DNA of 64,000 nucleotides from Branchipolynoe longqiensis. Taxonomy: Eukaryota > Annelida > Polychaeta > Phyllodocida > Polynoidae. The stretch is taken from contig CM059199.1 in NCBI GenBank assembly GCA_030323885.1, positions 41,486,590 to 41,550,589 on the forward strand, written 5' to 3'. The notes beneath the pieces are model-generated. The model was not told where the DNA came from. It searched no databases and saw only the letters and a program-made list of their open reading frames with translations. Positions within the stretch are counted from its first letter, which is position 1; every line of letters starts with the position of its first letter. Positions 31,213-42,250 of the stretch are shown piece after piece. The position numbers and the translations under genes were made by a program.

Positions 31213-32475
31213 ACTGCGTTGCCCTACTCTATAAACGCCCTACTCTATAAACGCCCTACTCTATAAGCACCATACTCTATAAACGCCCTACTCTATAAAC
31301 ACCCTACTCTCTAAACTCCCTACTCTATAAACACCCTTCTCTATAAATGTCCTACTCTATAAGTGCCCTACTCTATAAACACCCTACACTAAGAACGCCC
31401 TACTATATAAACACCCTACTCTATAAGTGCCATACTATATAAACGCCCTACTCTATAAATGCCATACTCTATAAATGCCCTACTCTATAACTGCCCGTAT
31501 CTATAAACTCCCTACTCTATAAGTGTCCTACTCTATGAACCCCCTACTCTATAAACACCCTACTATATAAGCACCCTACTCTCTAAACACCCTACTCTAT
31601 AAATGCCCTTCTCTATAAACGCCCTAATCTATAAACACCCTAATCTATAAGCACCCTACTCTATAAACGCCCTACTCTATACACACCCTACTCTATGAAC
31701 GCCTTATTCTATAAACACCCTACTCAATAAACGCCCTACTCTATACATGCCCTTATCAATAAATGCCCTAGTCTATGCACGCCCTACTCTATAAGCACCC
31801 TACTCTATAAACGCCATACTCTATAAGCACCCTACTCTCTAAACTCCATACTCTATAAACGCCCTTCTCTATAAATGCCCTACTCTATAGGCGTCCTACT
31901 CTATAAACACCCTACTCTATGAACGCCCTACTCTATCGGTCACACTGTATAGATTGACTATTGTCTATAAACGCCCTACATATATATGCACACCCTGAGT
32001 GCACCCTCTCGTGATGAAATCCTCGCTTGGTGCCCCTAATCTATAAGCACCCTACTCTATAAACACCCTACTCTATGAATGCCCTACTCTATAAGCACCC
32101 TACTCTATAAACGTCCTACTCTATAAACGCTCTACTCCCTAAGCACCCTACTCTACAAACATCCTACTCTATAAACACCCTACTCTATAAACACCCTACT
32201 CTATGAACACCCTTCTCTATGAACGCCCTACTCTATAAACACCCTACTCTATAAACACCCTTCTCTATAAATGTGCTACTCTATAAGCGCCCTACTCTAT
32301 AAACACCCTACTCTATGAACGCCCTACTCTATAAACATCCTATTCTATAAATACCCTACTCTATAAATGCCCTACTATATAAGTGCCCTACTCCATAAAC
32401 ACACTACTCTATAAGTGCCCTACTCTATAAACGCCCTACTCTATAAAAGCCCTTCTCTATAAGTGCCCTGCTATT
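31213..32475. repeat. 16-bp minisatellite, unit CCCTACTCTATAAACG (about 75 units)
   Basis: The unit varies at two or three positions (AAACG/AAACA/AAGCA/AAGTG). Each unit holds a TATAAA-like word. The array is broken at 31937-32035 by a stretch similar to the DNA just before the array (30822-30925). Confidence 0.95.
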
Positions 32476-32545
32476 TTAACCCCCTCCGTCCTTCAACATC
32501 CAGCCGCTTGTCGCCCCACCCCACGAGGGGTTCCTGGGTACACCC

Positions 32546-32572
32546 ACTTCCGGTTCCGGTTCCAGCGGAAGT
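32546..32572. promoter_or_regulatory. Inverted pair of ETS-type sites
   Basis: ACTTCCGG (32546-32553) and CGGAAGT (32566-32572) face each other 12 bases apart with TTCCGGTTCC between. ETS/GABP factors bind such pairs at animal promoters; no gene start was identified nearby. Confidence 0.35.
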
Positions 32573-32756
32573 CTCATCATCCGCACTCAATGTTAACTGT
32601 ACGTGTAGCCAGACGATTGCTTAATGCGGCATGTGATGGGATCACCTCCAGGGCGGGCGGCTCAAAACGAGGTTCAGTTGTCTGGGTATCGGGTAGTACT
32701 ACTAGTAGGTGTGGGTGTGGGAAGGTGGGTGGGGGAGGGCGTCTAATTGTGTTGGT

Positions 32757-32804
32757 TGGTGTAGTTGGTGGAGTTTTACGTCCTGGCAACATCTAAGGTA
32801 CTTA
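32757..32804 (-). mobile_element. SINE-A tail fragment
   Basis: GTTTTACGTCCTGGCAACAT, then lost. Confidence 0.6.
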
Positions 32805-32921
32805 ACAATTATGAGCAGAATAAACAGACAATCACACACAAAAAAAGACAAAAAAAAGGTTTTACTGAGGGAAAGCAACAGATGCGGGAAGAGGAATATA
32901 AGTGGCACCACTGCTACAGTT

Positions 32922-33229
32922 GCTTGTTGGAGTTTTATGTCCTGGCAATATCTAAGGTCATATCAGGACGAGTACCGAATTGTGACTGTACACTGATAGT
33001 GACTTTATAGTGCTGCACCACCAGCACCTTGACCTGATATCCCACTCAGTCACATTATCCTGACACTGAGCCAACCAGTCCTTGCCATATCCTATGAATG
33101 CTGAGCGCAAAGCTCGGAAGCGACATGTTCTAATTTTGTAAGTCATTGGTTTGACTCGACCGGGAATCAAACTCCCGATCTCCTGGACGGGATATTTGCG
33201 CTCTATCGATTCGGCGACCTCGCCCGGTG
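32922..33229 (-). mobile_element. SINE-A, variant 2, internal deletion
   Basis: Body goes from TATAGTGCTGCACC straight to ACCAGCACC, about 20 bases short; the head ends CGACCTCGCCCGG. Confidence 0.8.
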
Positions 33230-33379
33230 GGGATGACTGTGGTGGTGGTGGCAGTCGCGGGCACCTGGAGTACAGGTGGCGAGATTGTCTGCTTATCCGC
33301 AGGCCGACCCGTGCCCCAGGTTGCTCGACCCGCTCGAGCCTACCCACATAGTAATTACATGAACTAAAGAAAGGAGATG

Positions 33380-33715
33380 TACTGTGAAATGCAGACCAGT
33401 AATATATGAAGAGTTCAGGTGCAAAACCATGTAATCTCCAATCCAAAAATATGGTTTGAATAACAGATTTGTCCCTGAAAATAATTGTACTTCTCACTAA
33501 TTCCACTTTTCATATGATCATATGGTTATGGAGCAACGGACACAAAAGTAGCAATGTCAAAAAATTTACTTTTTGTACATTTGATTCCAATGTTTATCTC
33601 CATTTTTAGATTGGCGTTTACTTGCTTTTGCACCTGAACTCTTCATATATATATATATACAGTGAAATGCAGACAAGTAATATATAGTGATATGCAGACC
33701 AGTATATATATAAAA
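33380..33715. repeat. Three copies of a GTGAAATGCAGACCAGTAAT unit around a MITE
   Basis: Units lie at about 33384, 33661 and 33689, the last with GTGATATGCAGACC. The MITE at 33407-33645 sits after the first unit. Confidence 0.6.
33407..33645. mobile_element. MITE, GAAGAGTTCAGG family, best ends
   Basis: TGAAGAGTTCAGGTGCAAAA at the left and TGAAGAGTTCAGGTGCAAAA inverted at the right: the outer 20 bases match perfectly. Flanks are TATA on both sides. Confidence 0.8.
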
Positions 33716-33788
33716 GTAAATATGAGGTGAAATGGGGTGAGGGTGGCAGCAGCTGGATGACACATGTACTGCAGGAAAAGTGATTCCT

Positions 33789-33918
33789 TGGTTGATTGTT
33801 GGAGTGTTACGTCCTGGCAACATCTAAGGTCATATCAGGACGGGTACCGACTTGTGACAGTCGGCACTCACGGCGTTATAGTGCTGCCCGACTGGGAAAC
33901 CAGGCCGCCAAAGAGGCG
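33789..33918 (-). mobile_element. SINE-A 3' fragment
   Basis: Ends at GAAACCAGGCCGCC, before the central CACTCAGTCACATT block. Confidence 0.75.
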
Positions 33919-33948
33919 GCACTGTTGAGATTCAGTATGTGATAGATT

Positions 33949-34272
33949 GGTTGGTTGTTGGAGTTGTATGTTCTGGGAATATCTAAGGTCATAGCAGGAC
34001 TGGTACCGACTTGTGACAGTGCATACTCATGGCAACTTCATAGTGCTGCCCCACTGGGAGACCAGGCCACCACCACCATGGCCTAATATCCCACTCAGTC
34101 ACATTATCCTGACATGAGCCAACCAGTACTTCCCCTATCCTATTATTGCCGTGTGGCTGTCTAGGAAGTGACAAGTATCAATTTTGAACTCATTGCTTTG
34201 ACTCAACTAGGGTTTGAATCCTATGATCTACCAACAGGGGAGACGGACGCTCAACTCATTCGGCCATTCCAT
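33949..34272 (-). mobile_element. SINE-A, nearly full, variant 1
   Basis: Ends CATTCGGCCATTCCATGG; the outermost head bases are altered. Confidence 0.85.
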
Positions 34273-34274
34273 GG

Positions 34275-34825
34275 AGGTCGCTTGCATAACTGCAAACTGC
34301 GCAACACACCAGACTGCTTGAGAAGTTCCAGCTTAGTGACAATTTCAATTATATAAAATGACGAATTAGAGACAAATAATAACAGCACATCAGTACAAAT
34401 ATGATGGGTACATAATGCATAGTAAGTACATGTACATATTTAATCAAATCCAAATAATTGAATATACTTTCTATAATATCACACAATCATATAATGCATG
34501 GTACTAACAAGTAATGTGCATATTATATCACGGTCGAGCATAATGTATGCTATTTTATGCTCTTTGATTCAAATATAAATTACAGTTACACCAAGAATGC
34601 CATCTTCACAGCCTGCTGGGGGATAACACTAGCTACTCTGTACGATTTGTCTTCACGGTCAGGCCCCAGCGTTTCTCTCCACATAAACTTGTGCCACCTG
34701 CACTTGCATTGTTTGCTGTATCCTTTTCGGAATCACTGCCATTGTTAGCATTCAATCCAATATGGATGCCTATACAAAACCAAATCAAAGACCACGTGAT
34801 TTGTGACTTTGCTTACAAACCCACA
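34275..34825. other. No gene recognised
   Basis: AT-rich DNA with no SINE. It precedes the CTCF-like array; no protein features seen. Confidence 0.45.
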
Positions 34826-35512
34826 AGATGACCTTTACCAAAGAGCATGCTGAACAATGCCCTGCTACTCATAGTGTTAATTACTTTTCTCTATTGCCAC
34901 TAGAAGGCAGCTGCCGAGGGCAATAGTCTCACCTTTACCTGAGAGAATGCTGAACGGGAACTTGCTACCCACAACGTTAATTACTTCTCGCAATTGCCAC
35001 CAGAGGGCGGCTGATGGGCGTAATAGTCTCCTTTTTACCTGGGAGCATGCTGAATAATCCCATGCTACCCACAACGTTAATTAGTTCTTGCAATTGCCAG
35101 CAGAGGGCAGCTAACGGTGGCAAGAAGTACACCCTTTACCTGGGAGCATGCTGAATACTCCCCTGCCACCCACAACGTTAATTCATTCTTGAAATTGCCA
35201 GCAGAGGGCATCTGACGGTGGCAATAGAACACCCTTTACCAGGGAGCATGCTGAATAATCCCCTGCTACCCACAATGTTACTTACTTCTAACCATTGCCA
35301 CTAGAGGGCAGTTGGTGATGGTAATAGTCTCCTCTCCACCGGGGAGCATGTTGAACATGCACCTGCTACCCACAATGATAATTACTTGTTGCCATTGACA
35401 CCAGAGGGCAGTAGCCTCCTAGTTAATGGAGAGCCTGCTGTATGATCACCTGCTACCCACAACTTTACTTACTTCTCACCATTGCCACCAGAGGGCAGCT
35501 AATAGTGGAAAT
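34826..35512 (+). repeat. Seven-unit tandem array, about 100-bp period
   Basis: Each unit reads: CCTTTACC, GGGAGCATGCTGAA, CCTGCTACCCACAA, GTTAATTACTTCT, CAATTGCCACCAGAGGGCAG. The last feature recurs at steps of 100, 100, 101, 100, 100 and 87 bases. Units are about 80-90% alike by eye. The array ends just before a 28-C run (about 35530-35558). Confidence 0.95.
34897..35498 (+). promoter_or_regulatory. Seven CTCF-like core motifs, same orientation
   Basis: CCACTAGAAGGCAG (34897-34910), CCACCAGAGGGCGG (34997-35010), CCAGCAGAGGGCAG (35097-35110), CCAGCAGAGGGCAT (35198-35211), CCACTAGAGGGCAG (35298-35311), ACACCAGAGGGCAG (35398-35411), CCACCAGAGGGCAG (35485-35498). The CTCF core known from bilaterians is close to CCASYAGRGGGCA. 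Binding is inference. Confidence 0.6.
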
Positions 35513-35944
35513 AAGTCTACACCCCTATCTACCCCCCCCCCCCCCCCCCCCCCCCCGTCATACACACACAACCAAAACAGACATGGGATATGTAATGCCA
35601 TCCCGCCGAATTGTCACCACATTCCCAGTCATCTCACGCACGACATTACCTCAGTCCATCCACGTACCGGGGCGGTCTGCCACCCACACCCCCAGCCCCT
35701 CCACACACACCCCACACACACACCCCCCTACTACACCCCCCCACTCCCCTCCCACGGTGAACACGCTATCCGACTGCCGATAATCACTGGCCTATCAATT
35801 ATAGGAGGAGCTGGGAGGTGTCTGCCCCCTCCTCATTGATCATGGAGGCATCAGTGACAACTGCATCTACCGGCTCACCAGCCTCTTCTACTAACAAGGG
35901 GTGGGGAGCATTTCCACCAACATAACCTAGTCTGGTAATAATGA

Positions 35945-36462
35945 TGTCAAGTCCATGTCTGGAATCTGTGGTTTGTGTAAGCAGGCTATAATGAAATCAA
36001 TGCAGGCAAGAAGAGAAAGGAAGAGTATAAAGAGTGAAAGTAGAGAGAGAGCCAAGCCCTCAGGTTTATTATTTATAGTGGTACATGGATCTGGTATGGC
36101 ACACCACCTGACCTTATTCTCCAATGAGAATCAAACATCTCAAGCTCCACCAATGAACATCAAGCATTCCTGGGTTCCCATGGCTACAGCGCTCTGCCCA
36201 CCACCACCATGCGGCGTGGCTGCCTGCCTGGCCACCACCTGCCCTGAGCTGAGTGTCTGGTGATCCGTGACTAACAGAGGGGGGAGGGGGTAGTGAGTAG
36301 AGCTCCAAGTGCCCCTTACACACTATCTCCTATTGCCTCTTTCACACTATCTGACTAATACACAATGACTATTGGCCATGAGTAAATTATCACCAGCAAC
36401 TACATAAATACAATTAGGCACCTGGCCCTATATATCTTTTACCATAATATACCATTTGCATT
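35945..36462 (-). mobile_element. Diverged LTR, copy 3, one end lost
   Basis: Starts TGTCAAGTCCATGTCTGGAA and follows the LTR at 55455-55964 (GCAGGCTATAATGAAATCAA; AGTATAAAGAGTGAAAGTAG; later ATATACCATTTGC). It stops at a SINE-A fragment before reaching the other LTR end. Clearly older than copies 1 and 2. Confidence 0.6.
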
Positions 36463-36684
36463 CCCCGCTGGCACCATGACCTGGTATCCCACTCAGTCAC
36501 ATTATCCTGACACTGAGCACACCTGTCCTTGCCCTGTCCTAATAATACCGAGCGCCTGGCTAGGAAGCGACAAGTATTAATTGTTTAAGTCATTGGTTTG
36601 ACTCGACCAGGATTCGAACCCACGACCACACGATCAAGCAGCACAGGAGATGGACGCTCTAACTCATTCGGCCATCCTGTCTGG
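36463..36684 (-). mobile_element. SINE-A head half, variant 1
   Basis: Starts GCTGGCACCATGACCTGGTA at the LTR join and ends CGGCCATCCTGTCTGGT. Confidence 0.8.
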
Positions 36685-36767
36685 TTGTGTCGGAGGGTGT
36701 GGGGTGCAGAGGTTGCCGCAAGCGCGATGAAATCAAAGATCATATATATTTGTCTAACGTGTGTACC

Positions 36768-36815
36768 AGACGGGTTGGCCGAATGAGTTGAGCGTCCGGC
36801 TCCCGTTTCGGATGG
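36768..36815 (+). mobile_element. SINE-A head fragment
   Basis: ACCAGACGGGTTGGCCGAAT to CTCCCGTTTCGG, cut by the next SINE-A. Confidence 0.7.
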
Positions 36816-37114
36816 GTGTTTGTTGGAGTTTTATGTCCTGGCAACATCTAAGGTAATATAAGGATGGATACCGACTTGTCATGGTGCACACTCCTGGTGA
36901 ATTTATAGTGCTGCCCCACTGGAAAATCAGGCCACCAGCACCGTGACCACATATCCCACTTAGTCACATTTTTCCTGACACTGAGCTAACCAGTCCTTGC
37001 CCTATCCTATTAATGCTGAGCGCCAAGCTAGGAAGTGACAAGTATAATTGTTTAAGTCATTGCTTTGACTCGCACATGAGGCCTGTGCTCTACCGATTCG
37101 GCCACCATGGCCAG
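36816..37114 (-). mobile_element. SINE-A, variant 2, with head deletion
   Basis: Tail side GTTTGTTGGAGTTTTATGTC; the B-box region is deleted (TTTGACTCGCACATGAGGCC). Confidence 0.8.
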
Positions 37115-37247
37115 TAATATATGTCGTTGAAAAAGGATGGTTTCAGAATCTGCACGAAGTGAGATTAATAGAGAGGCTTTCACACATCCATGTGCATTGC
37201 CTAAATTGTCTCGCGGTGTGGCTTCACTAGGAGAGGGTGAGGGTTAG

Positions 37248-37305
37248 TTGGTTGTGCAGTAGGATAATGTGACTCAGTTGGGTATTGCATCATAATACCG
37301 GCGAT
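37248..37305 (+). mobile_element. SINE-A body scrap
   Basis: About 55 bases around AGGATAATGTGACTCAGTTG. Confidence 0.5.
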
Positions 37306-37756
37306 AAATTAATTCAGGGACCTAGACAAGTAATTGGCTCCAAATATAGTTTAATTCATTGAATAAAGTCTTTTGTCAGTGCCGGGGGTCTTCTGGTCTT
37401 CTGGCTATATAACAGTACTACCGTTATTCACAAAATAGGTATAAGTAGTATATGTCATGATGTTGCATTACATATTATTTGTTTACAAGGGGCAGTGGGA
37501 AGACAACCATTAATGGTTACACTGTTCCTACAATTTATATTATTCAGCAGGTGACCATTATCTGGAGAGAAATAAGATATATGATCTAGCTTTCTTGTTG
37601 GGGTGGTGGTGGGGGGGGGGTGCTACTTGCCATGTACAGATGGTGTGTTTTGTTGTTGCGCCTGAACCCTTATATTTGTGTATTCTGTTTGGTGATTGTG
37701 TCTTAATGTGTATATATAGCCAGGAAGAGCTACTCAAGTCAGCTGAAATGATAATA

Positions 37757-38020
37757 TTCATCATCATCCTCATCATCATCATGCTGTCAGTCGCGATGCG
37801 ACAAAGACTGCTTTCACTGCCACTCTCCATTTAGCTCTCTGCTGTGAGAGTGATGTCCATGAGTCGGTCTTAATGTCTCTCAGCTTCAGGTTTCTCTTGA
37901 TAGTATCCTTGAACCAGAGACGAGGGTGCCCTCTCTTTCTGTAACCAGAAGACAGTTGAGAGTAGAGGATCTGCTGTGGTAGCCTGTCTGATGACATCCT
38001 CATGAGGTGTCCAGTCCACT
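37757..38020 (-). mobile_element. LINE 3' end with C-terminal coding sequence
   Basis: The minus-strand frame (38003 to 37779) encodes the C-terminus of a LINE polyprotein. Its GHPRLWFKDTIKRNLK block resembles the end of many non-LTR RT ORFs, followed by SQQRAKWRVAVKAVF and a stop next to (ATG)n. It is truncated at about 38020. The LINE clade is not settled, but a short-tandem 3' end is seen in RTE- and CR1-like groups. Confidence 0.65.
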
Positions 38021-38359
38021 AGTAGACAATATTATTCAGTTACACATTTACAGATGGTATTGCAGACATGTGCTCAAAAGCCGGTACTTGTCCTCACATG
38101 GTATCAAATATTAATCGTGCGTCAAATGCTAAGCCGGCAATCTGTCCATCTGTATCTCCACCGGGAGTAAAAGTAAGGAACAGGGGAGTGTATAAAACAT
38201 GAGTGGAGAGGTAGCAAGTCCCTGCTACAGAATGTCTATGACAATAGGATCTGGTGAATAAGGAGTAAGTGGAAGACAATTGTTGAAAAACAATGGAGGC
38301 AGGGAATGAATGTTATTCAAAGCTGTATCCAATGAGAAGGACGGAGGGAGGGCATCTTG

Positions 38360-38704
38360 TGTGTTGTTTTACGTCCTAGCAACATCAAAGGTCATATCAG
38401 GATGGGTACCGACTTGTGAAAGTGCATACTCATGGTGACTTTATAGTGCTGCCCCACTGTGAGATCAGGCCACCAGCACCATGGCCTGATATCCCACTCA
38501 GTCACATTATCCTGACATTGAGCCAAACAGTCCTTGCCATATCCTAATAATGAGTGATAATGCCGAACGATTGGCTAGGAAGTGACAAGTACCAATTTTT
38601 AATTCATTGGTTTGACTCGACCAGTGTTTGAAACCACGATCCCACGGTCTACCAACACGGGAGATGGAATGGATGCTCTAACTTATTCGGCCATCCTGTC
38701 TGGT
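38360..38704 (-). mobile_element. SINE-A, full length, variant 1
   Basis: GTGTTGTTTTACGTCCTAGC to CGGCCATCCTGTCTGGTC, with a small duplication (TAATGAGTGATAATGCCG). Confidence 0.85.
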
Positions 38705-38716
38705 CGGGAGAGCATT

Positions 38717-39880
38717 TAAAGCTCAGTTAGCAATGTAGAGAATAGCGACTGGAGAATGGATAAAGTAGAGAGTAGAGAATAGAACGTAGGGTATATGTAG
38801 TATAAAGTAGAGAGTAGAGAATGGAAAGTAGAACGTAGGAAATAGAGAATAGAAAGTAGGGAGTACAGAATAGAGAATAACAAGTAGAAAATAGAGAATA
38901 TAACGTAGGTAGTAGAGAACAGAAAGTAGAGTGTGTATATTATAAAGTAGGGAGTAGAGAATGGAAAGTAGAAAGTAGGGAATATATAATAGAAAGTAGA
39001 GAGTACAGCACATACAAGAGCAAGTAGAGAATAAAGAATACACAGTAGAGAGTACAGACTAGAGAATAGCAAGGACAGAATAGAGAATAACAAGTAAAGA
39101 GTAGAGAATATAAAGTAGAGACTACAGAATAGAAAGTAGAGAAGGGAGAATGGAAAGTAGAAAGTAGCGAATAGAGAATAGAAAGTAGAGAATATGGAAT
39201 AGAGACTACCAAGTAGATAATATAGATTAGCAAGCAGAGAATAGAGAATAGAAAGTAGAGTATATATATTATAAAGTAGAAAGTAGAGAATGGAAAGTAG
39301 AAATTAGGGCATATATAATAGAAAATAGAGAGGAAATCATAGAGAAGAGCAAGAAGAGAATATAGAATAGCAAGTAGAGAATATAGAATATAAAGTAGAG
39401 CATAGAGAACAGAAAGTAGATCATCGAGAATAGAAAGTAGAGAGTATACAATGGAAAGTACAGAGCAGAGTACATACAATAGTGAGTAGAAAGAAGAAAG
39501 TAAAGAGTAGAGAGTACATAATACACATTCAAGAGTATGTAATAGAAAATAGAAAGTAGAGAATAGAGAGTAGAAAGTAGAGAGTAACGAGTATATATTC
39601 CAGAGCGGATACTAGCTAGTTGAGATTAGAGAGTATATATTGGCGAGTGGATAACAAAAAGTAAAGAGTGGAGAGTGGAGAGTGGAGAGTAAAGATTTGA
39701 GAGCAGAGTGCAGTTTGCAGAGATCAGATCATGGAAAGAGGCTAGTAGAGATTAGTGGAGAGTGTAGAGTGCAAAGTAGAAAGTACAGAGTGGAAGGTGC
39801 AAGTGCAGAGTGAAAAGTGCAGGGTTATAATATAGAGTGCACATTTCAGACTGCATAGTGTAGTTTCTTATGATCGAATA
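38717..39880. repeat. 7-bp degenerate minisatellite, TAGARAR words
   Basis: Alternating TAGAGAA/TAGAAAG heptamers. Towards the right it changes to GTGGAGA and GTGCAGA words. Open frames on the minus strand (SLLSILYSLLST-type) result from the repeat. Confidence 0.9.
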
Positions 39881-39900
39881 ATCGGTAGAGTTACACATAT

Positions 39901-40215
39901 GGTGTTCTCTGTGGTGGAGTAGTTAGAGTGTCTAACTTTTTTCTAGGTCGGACTCCTAATCTGAAGGTCAGTGGTTCGATTCCCTGTGCCCCCACCTCTG
40001 ACGATTTGGATTTTGACCACTGTGTATAACTTAGAGCGTCATCAAATGCCAATTGCTCTCATACCATGTCTATGTGGTGTGGGAGGTTAAAAATCCCTTG
40101 GGTCGGTAAAAGTGTAGGCTCAGGCTTTCTAGCGACAAACTGTCTAATGGGGAAAACAAGCCTATTCAGTCTTATCCATGATAGGCGGTATAAATCTTCA
40201 ACAACAACAACAACA
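39901..40215 (+). mobile_element. SINE-B, full length, CAA tail
   Basis: GTGGTGGAGTAGTTAGAGTG head, B box GGTTCGATTCC, end GGCGGTATAAATCTTCAACA with (CAA)n. Confidence 0.85.
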
Positions 40216-40399
40216 AATATATGATGTGTACTTTATTATGCGAATGTAAATAAGGGCAGTGACCTAGACTTAGTAATTACCCCCTACTGCAACCTGGCCG
40301 ACACTAGAAGTAGAACCGCCATATCTTGTTGTCAACACTTTCACATACACAAAAACGCTTATATATACATGTGTATATAATAATGTATATATATATATA

Positions 40400-40651
40400 T
40401 GAGACTGTATCAACAGGTGCTAAGCAATATGGGACAAAACTTTGTCCATTGTAAGGATCAACATTTACTTATGCATTTGCTCAGGATAAACTGATTTGTT
40501 TTGTACATGGTGTTTCATGACCTCAATAGAATACATATTGATTTGAAGCAAATGTCCTTGTGTTTTCAGTGTAACTGTTTCTGTGCTGTTTTGTGTCAAT
40601 CGTTACTATGGACAAAAAAACGAAGAGCTATCACCTTTTGAGACAGGCTCA
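40400..40651. mobile_element. TIR element, TGAG...AGGTGATA family, copy 1 (252 bp)
   Basis: Ends TGAGACTGTATCAACAGGTG and, inverted, TGAGCCTGTCTCAAAAGGTG, inserted in (TA)n. Interior AACTGATTTGTTTTGTACAT shared with 57116-57360. No ORF. Confidence 0.65.
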
Positions 40652-40864
40652 TATATATATATACCGCTTATAACAGTCAATATCACTGTATTGTGATTGT
40701 TTCACTCATGAAATCTCTATTATTATTTTTTTTTTTAGCAACACACTTGAAGCAGATTCCACGCACAGCCCTGCGGATCGATGGAAACCCTGCCCCAAGT
40801 GAGTGTCTGCTGCCTATTTATATAGTCAGCATGTACGGGTGGAGCCCGGCCAGACGGCCGAACC

Positions 40865-40984
40865 TTGGTGAGGGCGGGAGGGAGGGGAGGGAGGGGCAAG
40901 AGGGAGGGGAGGGAGGGGAGTGAGGGGAGGGAGGGGAGGGAGGGGAGGGAGGGGAGGGAGGGGAGGGAGGGGAGCAAGGGGAGG
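40865..40984. repeat. G-rich purine array (GGGAGGGAGG)
   Basis: Twelve or so decamers; SINE-A follows directly, and G-rich sequence resumes at 41325. Confidence 0.85.
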
Positions 40985-41319
40985 AAGGTTGGTTGGTTGG
41001 AATAGTATGTCCTAGCAACATCGAAGGTCATATCAGGACGGGTACCGATTTGTAACTGTGTGCACTCATGTTGACTTTACAGTGCCGCCTCACTGGAAAA
41101 TCAGGCGGCCAGCACCATGACCCAATATCCAACTCAGTCATAGTATCCTGAGAACCGAGCCTACCAGTCTTTGCCCTATTCTATGAATGCCGAGCGCAAC
41201 GCTAGGAAGTGATAAGAAAGCAATTGTGTAAGTCATTGGATTGACTCGACCTGGAATCGAACTCACCATCTCTCGCACGGCAGGCCTGCTCTCTACCGAT
41301 TCGGCCACCGCGTCCGGTA
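40985..41319 (-). mobile_element. SINE-A, full length, variant 2, between G-rich arrays
   Basis: GGTTGGTTGGTTGGAATAGT tail side; head CGATTCGGCCACCGCGTCCGG. Confidence 0.85.
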
Positions 41320-41324
41320 AGCGG

Positions 41325-42145
41325 GAGGGTTGGAGTGACGGGAACGGGGGAGGGGAGGGTGGGGCGGAGGGGACGGGGGGGGAGGGAGGGGGGGGAAAGA
41401 ATGAGGGAGGGAGGTTGGGAGGGAGGGACGGAGGAGGAGTCGATGACTTGGTAGCGCAGCGGGTGGCTGTGGTGATATATGGTGTGGCTATAGGACCCTA
41501 TGTGCACCGGCTGGGGATGGCACAGTCCCGTGATGGATGCTGGGCCATCCATCAAGGCCGATATTCATAACGTAACCGCCAGATTGAGCTACACGAGGCA
41601 CGATCGATACGGACAAGTTATTACACACTCTGAGCTGCTCGCGCAGAAAGAGCGTGAGTAGGGGTAGGGGGGGCGGGGAGGGGATGGGACGGGAGGAGGG
41701 CGAAAGGGGATAGGGGAGGAGGGAGGATGGAGTAGAGGGGAGAGGGCGATGGGGATGAGAGGGGAGGAGGGGAGGAGGGGCAGCGGGGAGGCAGGGAGAT
41801 GAGGAGAGGAGGATGAGGAGAGGAGGGGAGGTGGGGAGGAGAGGCGGCGGAGAGCAGGGGAAGAGGGCAGCAGCGATAGGGGCTGCGATAGGGGATGGGG
41901 AAGGAGGGGGGGAATGGGGAGAAGCTGGGGAAGGGAGGAGAGGCGGAGGGGAAGAGTTGAGAGGGGAGAGGGGATGAGGGGAAGATGGGATGAGGGGAGG
42001 AGGGATTGACGTGAGGAAGCTAGGAGGGGTGGAGGCGAGGAGGCTAGGAGGGGTGGAGGCGAGGAGGCTAGGAGGGGAGGAATGGGGAGAGGGGCGGGGG
42101 AGAGGGGCGGGGGAGAGGTGTGGGGGAGAGGAGACGGCGGGTGAA
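41325..42145. repeat. G-rich purine arrays with an ordinary island
   Basis: Dense G/A at 41325-41440 and 41650-42145. The piece 41441-41640 is of normal composition. A 24-bp unit (GAGGCTAGGAGGGGTGGAGGC) repeats near 42020-42075. Confidence 0.8.
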
Positions 42146-42250
42146 GCGAGACCCTCATGAGGTTTTCCGGCTGATTAGTGAACCCAAGCCTGTGGTATAT
42201 ATAGCGACATTTGGTCATATTCCACAGACAGGGGGGGAGGGAAGGTAACA

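Noticed and set aside
31213..32475. CRISPR-like repeat array
   Set aside because: Units are contiguous 16-mers without unique spacers, in eukaryotic DNA.
35426..35839. 137- and 113-codon frames rich in Pro/His/Thr
   Set aside because: Translate the 28-C run and the CACACC-rich tract that follow the 100-bp array.
38716..39532. Hydrophobic Leu/Tyr/Ser frames that look like membrane proteins
   Set aside because: Generated by the 7-bp TAGARAR satellite; hydrophobicity comes from the complement of A-rich repeats.
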